Shown one piece after another: positions 1 through 4,154 of a stretch of DNA of 6,850 nt; the stretch's first letter is position 1; each line of letters starts with the position of its first letter. A program made the position numbers and the translations under genes. This DNA is from Lachnoclostridium sp. UBA1241. GTDB lineage: Bacteria > Bacillota > Clostridia > Lachnospirales > Lachnospiraceae. The stretch is from NCBI GenBank assembly GCA_002308955.1, contig DBWJ01000033.1, forward strand, positions 1-6,850. The letters are read 5' to 3'. The notes under the pieces were generated by a model. It was not told where the DNA came from, searched no databases, and was given only the letters and a program-made list of their open reading frames with translations.

Positions 1-843
1 GTTTCGATGGACAGCGCGGATACGTGGGCGCACAGCGAGCTGTTCGACCTCGATATTGACCATAACGCCGAGAACATTGCGGGCGTTCCGCCGGATGCCT
101 TTTCCGCGGACGGACAGCGCTGGGGCAACCCGTTATACCGCTGGGACGTCATGGAGCAGAAGGATTTCAAATGGTGGCGCGAGCGCATGAAGGCGACGTC
201 GGTGCTTTACGACGTCATCCGCATCGATCATTTCATCGGAATCGTAAATTACTGGTCGATTCCCGTGAAATGCAAGACCGCAAAGGGCGGAAAATGGAAG
301 AAGGGCCCCGGGGAGAAGCTGACCCGCGTGATTGACGAGTCCGTGAAGGGCGCGAAGATTATCGCCGAGGACCTCGGCGTATTGACGCAGCCGGTTAAGG
401 ATCTGATTGAGAAATGCGGCTATCCCGGCATGAAGGTTCTGGAGTTCGGCGTAGCCGGCGATTCCTCGAACGGCTACCTGATGCATAACTACAAGAGCCC
501 GAACTGCATCGCGTATGTCGGAACCCACGACAACGAAACCCTCGCTGGATTCCTTGCGGGGCGTGAGGAGTGGGAAATCAACTGGATGATGGGCTATTTC
601 GGAATTTTAAAGAAGGAAGAGCTGCATGACCAGATGATAAGAAAGCTCTATGAGAGCATCGCCAATGTGGTTATCATTCAGATGCAGGATTACCTGCACC
701 TCGATAACTATTGCCGCATCAACCATCCGGCAACCATCGGAACGAACTGGCAGTGGAGACTTCGTCCGGGCGAGATGAACCAGGTGGATAAGAAATATTA
801 CCGCTGGGTTTGCGAGATGTTCTCAAGAACGAATCCGCAGTAG
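1..843 (+). CDS. malQ: 4-alpha-glucanotransferase (GH77, amylomaltase), C-terminal part; 5' end outside window
   Basis: This enzyme transfers alpha-1,4-glucan segments between maltodextrins in the cytoplasm, in maltose or glycogen breakdown. The frame is open from base 1, so the gene is cut by the window edge. About 280 codons are present, against roughly 500 residues for a full MalQ. The ATG at 7 is an internal Met, because the preceding codons stay open and the text DSADTWAH is a conserved internal GH77 block. All three acidic catalytic positions of the family are visible: the nucleophile Asp in RIDHF (codon 226-228), the acid/base Glu in AEDLG (367-369) and the third Asp in GTHDNE (529-531). 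The C-terminal NWQWR block is also present, and the gene ends normally at TAG 841-843. It converges on the minus-strand membrane protein gene with only 11 bp between stop codons and no standard terminator in the gap. The family call is very secure; the symbol is slightly less so, since GH77 paralogues exist. Confidence 0.95.
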   Translation, partial: VSMDSADTWAHSELFDLDIDHNAENIAGVPPDAFSADGQRWGNPLYRWDVMEQKDFKWWRERMKATSVLYDVIRIDHFIGIVNYWSIPVKCKTAKGGKWKKGPGEKLTRVIDESVKGAKIIAEDLGVLTQPVKDLIEKCGYPGMKVLEFGVAGDSSNGYLMHNYKSPNCIAYVGTHDNETLAGFLAGREEWEINWMMGYFGILKKEELHDQMIRKLYESIANVVIIQMQDYLHLDNYCRINHPATIGTNWQWRLRPGEMNQVDKKYYRWVCEMFSRTNPQ

Positions 844-854
844 AAAAAGAAGCT

Positions 855-1292
855 TCATATAAAAAACAACAGAGAAATAAGCGCGGTGAAACCGATTCCC
901 GCGAAGAAACCTGCAACGATTGTAATGAGCGAAACGGGATCGAACAGAATCCCTTTTCGCTCATTTATATATACGTGACATTTTCGGTCGGGATTATAGA
1001 AGACAGAGCGGAAGATCCCCTCTTCGGGGAATATGCAGGGATATTCCTTATCCCCGACCTGATAGAAGGCAACCTGATAGTTGGAGAACTCGTTTTTAAA
1101 ATCAATCCGCGTAAAATGCGCCGGTTTCCGCTTCATAAAGAGAAGCCGGACCAGGCAGATGAAGAAGAACAATACCAGCAGGGCGGAAATAAGCAGCAGA
1201 AATCTTGACCCTGCGTAGAGCAGGATCCAGACATGCCCCGTGAGGATGCATACCATAATAAACAAAAGAAGAAGCAGAATAAACAGATGCAT
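855..1292 (-). CDS. small three-helix membrane protein of unknown function
   Basis: I do not recognise this 145-residue protein. The ATG at 1292 is chosen because AAAGGAG lies 6 nt upstream on the minus strand. An in-frame upstream ATG at 1427 would overlap the start of the divergent sigma gene and lacks that support. Two strongly hydrophobic segments (about residues 2-27 and 30-52) come first, followed by a basic patch (MKRKP, 53-57). A soluble part of about 60 residues rich in aromatic and charged residues follows (58-117), then a third hydrophobic segment to the C-terminus (118-144). By the positive-inside rule the N-terminus and the soluble part should be cytoplasmic. The gene is transcribed divergently from the ECF sigma gene and shares its control region, which hints at a regulatory or envelope-stress link, but this is only context. 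It converges on malQ. No catalytic or metal-binding motif is visible. Confidence 0.8.
   Translation of the reverse strand: MHLFILLLLLFIMVCILTGHVWILLYAGSRFLLLISALLVLFFFICLVRLLFMKRKPAHFTRIDFKNEFSNYQVAFYQVGDKEYPCIFPEEGIFRSVFYNPDRKCHVYINERKGILFDPVSLITIVAGFFAGIGFTALISLLFFI
927..962. repeat. imperfect 14-bp inverted repeat inside the membrane-protein gene
   Basis: The arms are 927-940 (GAGCGAAACGGGAT) and 949-962 (ATCCCTTTTCGCTC), with an 8-nt loop; 13 of 14 positions pair, the exception being C935. It lies in the coding sequence for residues 111-122 of the minus-strand protein and 84 bp beyond the malQ stop. On the plus strand it is followed by ATTTATATATA, not a true T-run. It could weakly terminate malQ transcripts that would otherwise run antisense through the neighbour, or be a chance result of coding constraints. 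Confidence 0.5.
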
Positions 1293-1328
1293 AGGGGCTC
1301 CTTTCGAAGAGGGACTGTCTGCAGCATC

Positions 1329-1337
1329 ATTATAACA
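1329..1337 (-). promoter_or_regulatory. extended -10 promoter of the minus-strand membrane-protein gene
   Basis: Read on the minus strand, 1337-1329 is TGTTATAAT, a perfect TATAAT with a TGn extension. It lies about 37 bp upstream of the ATG at 1292, with a good ribosome binding site between. The -35 region at the usual distance (about 1352-1357) reads CGCCAC and is poor, so this would be an extended -10 promoter. Its -35 area falls inside the 1356-1377 inverted repeat zone. Confidence 0.6.
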
Positions 1338-1342
1338 TTTTT

Positions 1343-1371
1343 TTGAAACAGGTGGCGAAAAATCGTAGCAT
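1343..1371 (+). promoter_or_regulatory. sigma-A-like promoter of the ECF sigma gene
   Basis: TTGAAA (1343-1348), a 17-bp spacer and TAGCAT (1366-1371) give five of six and four of six consensus matches at ideal spacing. The start would fall near 1378, leaving a leader of roughly 34 nt that contains the AAAGGAGGG ribosome binding site (1396-1404). The same stretch contains TGAAAC (1344-1349) and CGTA (1364-1367), which resemble the two boxes of SigW-type ECF promoters. However, the 14-bp gap is about 2 bp shorter than usual, so autoregulation is possible but not shown. Confidence 0.5.
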
Positions 1372-1377
1372 TTTTCG
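1356..1377. repeat. inverted repeat, candidate operator in the divergent control region
   Basis: CGAAAAAT (1356-1363) and ATTTTTCG (1370-1377) form a perfect 8-bp inverted repeat around a 6-nt spacer. G1354 and C1379 extend it past one mismatch. It covers the spacer and -10 of the plus-strand promoter and the -35 zone of the minus-strand promoter, so a bound protein could control both genes. The 3' arm is not followed by a T-run, so a terminator role is unlikely. Confidence 0.5.
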
Positions 1378-1411
1378 TCTAAAGGACAGAAGAGCAAAGG
1401 AGGGAGCCTCA

Positions 1412-1948
1412 ATGGACAACGGTGCAAGTAGCTACCGCCGTTTCCTGGCCGGTGACGACGAAGGACTCCGCGAGATTATCGATCTGTATTATGACGGACT
1501 GGCGCTTTATCTGAACGCCTATCTGAATAATCTTACGGACGCCGAGGACTGTGCCGAGGAAGCCATGATTGTTCTGGCGACGAAGAAACCGCGTTTCGCG
1601 GGACGTTCGTCCTTTAAGACATGGCTGTATACGATCGGACGGAATCTGGCGATTGACCGTATCCGGCGCAGACCGCCGGAGACAGAGCCTCTTTCGGAGG
1701 AGCTCGTAAGTCGGGAATACGGTGAGGGGAACGCCGAAGCGATTCTACTTGAGCGGGAGGAGCGGAAGCGGTTAGCGAGGGCGATGGACGATCTGAACCC
1801 GGACTACCGGCAGGTTCTGACGCTTAAGTTTTACGAAGGAATGGAACTCAGTGAGATAGCAAGAGTCATGGGAAAGTCTTCGGCCGGAATCTATCATCTT
1901 TTTGAGCGCGCCAAGAAATCGCTTCGTATGAAGCTTGAAGATAGATGA
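1412..1948 (+). CDS. ECF-type RNA polymerase sigma factor (sigma-70 family)
   Basis: This 178-residue protein has only the sigma2 and sigma4 domains of the extracytoplasmic-function class. Sigma2 spans about residues 10-86, with the DAEDCAEEA core helix and the FKTWLYTIGRNLAIDRIRR -10 recognition segment. Sigma4 spans about 119-174, with LNPDYRQVLTLKFYEGM and the helix-turn-helix LSEIARVMGKSSAGIYHL. A charged linker (about 87-118) joins them, and there is no sigma1 or sigma3. The ATG at 1412 is chosen for its strong ribosome binding site, AAAGGAGGG at 1396-1404, 7 nt upstream. An upstream in-frame ATG at 1343 overlaps the -35 box and has no such site. The next gene starts 44 bp after the stop and encodes a membrane protein with an extracellular binding domain, the usual place for a cognate anti-sigma. 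The subgroup and target genes cannot be told from the sequence alone. Confidence 0.93.
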   Translation: MDNGASSYRRFLAGDDEGLREIIDLYYDGLALYLNAYLNNLTDAEDCAEEAMIVLATKKPRFAGRSSFKTWLYTIGRNLAIDRIRRRPPETEPLSEELVSREYGEGNAEAILLEREERKRLARAMDDLNPDYRQVLTLKFYEGMELSEIARVMGKSSAGIYHLFERAKKSLRMKLEDR

Positions 1949-1992
1949 GAGGGTTCGGAAAGACCGATACCTTGAGAAGTCGGAGGAAAAAT

Positions 1993-3531
1993 ATGAGAGA
2001 TCATGACGAAGTGTTCCGTAGAGTGATGGAAGCAAAGGAACAGTACGAACAACAGAAAAAGGAGAAAAGCATGTTTCGATTTATGAAGAGTGCGCCGGGT
2101 GGGGGCGCAACGGATGAGAAAGAGGGACGAAGAGAGCCCTCGAAAGCGTTTGTGTGGGCGATGCGTGCGGTGGCCGCATTGGTATGCATTGCGATGATCG
2201 GCGGAATTATTGCTGCCGTCGTTCTCGGATCGAAGGGTAAGAATACAAAGGAAGGCCGTGTCGGCTCGGGCGAGAGCGGGGAAAACCCGACGCAGCAGGT
2301 GTCGAACAACCCGACCGAAGGCGTTACGGGAACGCCGCAGGCGGAAGGCAGAACGCTGACGATCTGGTGTGACGCCGTGGAAGGCTCCTATATGAAGGAC
2401 GGCTTCGAGCTGGCGCTTGCCGATATGCGTACCCGGTATCCGGATGTTACCGTCAACGTTGTTACCTACGCAGATGTTGAGAATGAGTACAAAACGGCAT
2501 TGAAGGCTGCGATTCAGGAGCACACGGCGCCCGATATCTTTTATGCCTGGGACGGCGAATCCTTTAAGGATCTGGTTGAGCTCGGTCAGGTATACTGCTT
2601 AGATAACGTTTACGCGAACTATGCTGACGTTCTTCCCGAGGCGGCATGCGGAAGCACCACCTATAACGGAAGAAAGTACGGTGCTCCGTATACATTTACG
2701 GCAAATGCCATATTCGTTAACATGGATGTGCTTCGGTCGGTCGGTATCAATACGGTTCCGGGAACCTATGATGATATGATCGAGTGCTTTGAGGCACTTT
2801 CCATGCGCGGCATTACCCCGGTTGCCTGCGCGACCGGCCGCGGACAGGAATGGGTTATGGGTCAGCTGCTCGAACAGCTGATGCTTAAGAATGTCGGAGC
2901 ACAGACGCTTGAAGCGGTATTCCGCGGCGAAGCATCCTGGCAGACCGCGGGAATTGCGGAAGCCGTTGAGCTGTTTGAGGAATTCGTACGGGAAGGATAT
3001 ATCTATAACATTTCCCGCGATGGCGGTCCGGACGACGACACGGTTAAGGAAGATTTCGAAGCCGGCCGCTACGCCTTCTATGTAAGCGGCAGCTGGAGCT
3101 GTCCGGAGCTTTCCGCCTGTGAAAGCGACATTGTCGTGATGGAATTCCCCGTGATTAACTCGAGAGACGCAGGTTCAAGCCAGTACCTCACGGGACCGGT
3201 CGGAGCGTTCTCGGTTTATAACGGTTCTTCCGATAAGGAGCTTGCGGCGCAGTACGCGATGGAACTTGCTCAGCTTGTTTCGAAATACGTATTCCTTGAC
3301 GAAGGCGGACTTCCGGCCTGGAAGGTGAATTACGACACGACCGGCGTTGACGCGCTTTCCGCCCAGGTTGCGGAAATGACGCAGCACGCAAATGCCTTCG
3401 TTCCCTTCGGCGACAACACGATGGATATAAATACGCTCATGGAATATACGAAGCTGATTCGTAAGGCTTATAACGGAGAAATTACCGGGTCTGTCTTTAC
3501 CGCATCGATGGCATCGGCCGCCGGACAGTAA
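1993..3531 (+). CDS. membrane-anchored family-1 solute-binding protein, candidate anti-sigma/sensor
   Basis: This 512-residue protein has four parts. Residues 1-52 are a charged N-terminus, with helix-prone FRRVMEAKEQYEQQKKEK near the start. Residues 53-78 are one transmembrane helix. Residues 79-120 are a Gly/Ser/Thr/Asn/Pro-rich linker. Residues 121-510 are a full extracellular sugar-type binding domain (SBP_bac_1, UgpB/MalE-like). Domain landmarks are the opening TLTIW strand, GRKYGAPYTFTANAIFVNMDVL (about 226-247), TYDDMIECFEAL with GITPV, and FEAGRYAFYVSGSWS (355-369). The ATG at 1993 follows GGAGG (1982-1986) by 6 nt. An ATG at 1945 overlaps the sigma stop codon but has no comparable site. 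Ordinary binding proteins are lipoproteins with a short signal peptide; here the 52-residue leader and the lack of a lipobox (the only nearby Cys is ALVC inside the helix) argue for an N-in single-pass protein. No permease or ATPase gene adjoins it. Coupling to the upstream sigma factor suggests an anti-sigma sensor of an extracellular ligand. No zinc anti-sigma motif (HxxxCxxC) is present, so that role is inferred. Confidence 0.88.
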   Translation: MRDHDEVFRRVMEAKEQYEQQKKEKSMFRFMKSAPGGGATDEKEGRREPSKAFVWAMRAVAALVCIAMIGGIIAAVVLGSKGKNTKEGRVGSGESGENPTQQVSNNPTEGVTGTPQAEGRTLTIWCDAVEGSYMKDGFELALADMRTRYPDVTVNVVTYADVENEYKTALKAAIQEHTAPDIFYAWDGESFKDLVELGQVYCLDNVYANYADVLPEAACGSTTYNGRKYGAPYTFTANAIFVNMDVLRSVGINTVPGTYDDMIECFEALSMRGITPVACATGRGQEWVMGQLLEQLMLKNVGAQTLEAVFRGEASWQTAGIAEAVELFEEFVREGYIYNISRDGGPDDDTVKEDFEAGRYAFYVSGSWSCPELSACESDIVVMEFPVINSRDAGSSQYLTGPVGAFSVYNGSSDKELAAQYAMELAQLVSKYVFLDEGGLPAWKVNYDTTGVDALSAQVAEMTQHANAFVPFGDNTMDINTLMEYTKLIRKAYNGEITGSVFTASMASAAGQ

Positions 3532-3575
3532 AGCTTAAGGATAAGATATTCCATCGGAAAATGTGATATTTCTTA

Positions 3576-3603
3576 TTGACATTTGAGAGAATTGTGATAG
3601 AAT
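3576..3603 (+). promoter_or_regulatory. strong sigma-A promoter of the marR-ABC operon
   Basis: TTGACA (3576-3581) is a perfect -35 box. A 16-bp spacer leads to TAGAAT (3598-3603), preceded by TGA, giving an extended -10. The transcription start would fall near 3610, in the middle of the first TTAACGCGTTAA copy. The -10 box overlaps the left edge of the operator, the expected geometry for repression by a bound MarR dimer. Confidence 0.85.
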
Positions 3604-3631
3604 TAACGCGTTAATTGTTAACGCGTTAATT
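3601..3631. promoter_or_regulatory. tandem palindromic operator (two TTAACGCGTTAA sites), probable MarR binding sites
   Basis: The 12-bp perfect palindrome TTAACGCGTTAA occurs at 3603-3614 and again at 3618-3629, 15 bp apart start to start. The first copy extends to a 16-bp perfect palindrome (3601-3616). The pair sits over the -10 and start region, 35 bp upstream of a MarR-family gene. Autoregulated MarR proteins typically bind such short palindromes as dimers. The assignment to the adjacent regulator is inferred from position. Confidence 0.8.
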
Positions 3632-3638
3632 CTTTTTT
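3601..3638 (+). terminator. intrinsic terminator candidate of the sigma/solute-binding operon, overlapping the operator
   Basis: AATTAACGCGTTAA (3601-3614) and TTAACGCGTTAATT (3618-3631) pair perfectly over 14 bp around a TTG loop. A T-run follows at 3633-3638 after a single C. The stem is AT-rich apart from the CGCG core. It lies 70 bp after the stop of the solute-binding gene. Transcripts starting near 3610 would lack most of the left arm and so should escape it. Confidence 0.55.
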
Positions 3639-3665
3639 GCGCATAAGCTTGGGAAAGGAGAAGAC

Positions 3666-4109
3666 ATGACGAAACGAATACCGTCAACGGAGATTGTGCA
3701 GACCTTCTGCGCTACCGACCGGGCGCACCGTGCCGCCGTGGAAAGCCAGCTCAGTACGCTTGGCATCCACCGGAGCCAGCATATGATGCTGATGTATCTG
3801 TATCACTGCGAGAGCACGCCGTCGCAGGCGGAGATGGCCAAGGCGTTCGGGATCAGTCCCGCGGCAGTCACGGGGACGATTCAGAAGCTTGAGAAAGCCG
3901 GTTTTATAGAGCGAACCATGAAGAACGGCCGCGAGAAGGAAATCGCGGTTTCCGAAACCGGCCGCGCAATCGTTGAGCGTACGAAGAAAATCTTCGGCGA
4001 TCTGGATGAGGCGATGTGCGCGGGAATTTCCGATGAGGAGCTGGAGTCCTTTATGGCGGTTCTTCTTCGGATGCAGGGCAACCTGCGGGCGCTGATCACA
4101 GCGGAATAA
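3666..4109 (+). CDS. MarR-family transcriptional regulator, probable repressor of the ABC exporter operon
   Basis: This 147-residue protein has the usual MarR length and a winged helix-turn-helix. Helices at about residues 36-50 lead into PSQAEMAKAFGIS and the recognition helix PAAVTGTIQKLEKAGF (65-80). A wing with the basic text KNGREKEI (86-93) is followed by the conserved VSETGR turn. N- and C-terminal helices would form the dimer interface and ligand pocket. The start is supported by AAAGGAG (3654-3660), 5 nt before the ATG. The gene follows a strong promoter overlapped by two TTAACGCGTTAA palindromes and precedes two ABC exporter genes on the same strand, with 45 bp to the first. This is the typical layout of a MarR repressor that senses a toxic small molecule and releases an efflux pump. 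Cys15, Cys48 and Cys118 are present, but nothing shows a redox role. The ligand is unknown. Confidence 0.93.
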   Translation: MTKRIPSTEIVQTFCATDRAHRAAVESQLSTLGIHRSQHMMLMYLYHCESTPSQAEMAKAFGISPAAVTGTIQKLEKAGFIERTMKNGREKEIAVSETGRAIVERTKKIFGDLDEAMCAGISDEELESFMAVLLRMQGNLRALITAE

Positions 4110-4120
4110 AAAGCAGTTTA

Positions 4121-4134
4121 CCGGGTTCTCCCGG
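4121..4134 (+). other. short GC-rich hairpin between marR and the first ABC gene
   Basis: CCGGG (4121-4125) and CCCGG (4130-4134) form a 5-bp stem with a TTCT loop, 11 bp after the marR stop and just before the AAAGAAAGGAA ribosome-binding region of the next gene. There is no T-run, so it is not a standard terminator. It may set relative expression or RNA stability, or be incidental. Confidence 0.35.
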
Positions 4135-4154
4135 AAAGAAAGGAATACACAATT

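Noticed and set aside
1021..1208. Plus-strand reading frame (810-1208) after malQ as a small protein gene
   Set aside because: It lies antisense to the membrane-protein gene, starts inside malQ without a ribosome binding site, and its Gln/Glu/Lys-rich text mirrors the hydrophobic codons of the opposite strand.
1344..1367. Definite autoregulated ECF promoter (TGAAAC ... CGTA)
   Set aside because: The boxes match SigW-type elements, but the 14-bp spacing is shorter than the usual 16-17 and the same bases form a better-spaced sigma-A promoter. It is kept only as a possibility in the evidence.
1343..1411. Longer sigma factor starting at ATG 1343
   Set aside because: It would begin inside the -35 box, has no ribosome binding site and adds residues outside the sigma2 domain. 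The ATG at 1412 has a strong AAAGGAGGG.
1945..1992. ATG at 1945 overlapping the sigma stop codon as the start of the solute-binding gene (translational coupling)
   Set aside because: No Shine-Dalgarno sequence of quality lies before it, while GGAGG sits 6 nt before the in-frame ATG at 1993. The later start also gives a cleaner N-terminus. The earlier start cannot be fully excluded.
2149..2226. Lipoprotein signal peptide for the solute-binding protein
   Set aside because: The only nearby Cys is in ALVC in mid-helix, without a Leu at -3 or Ala/Gly at -1, and about 52 charged or polar residues precede the hydrophobic segment. An N-in membrane anchor fits better.
1894..2523. 209-residue minus-strand frame opposite the sigma and solute-binding genes
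   Set aside because: It overlaps two well-supported genes, its translation is Arg/His/Ser-rich without domain logic, and no start signal supports it.
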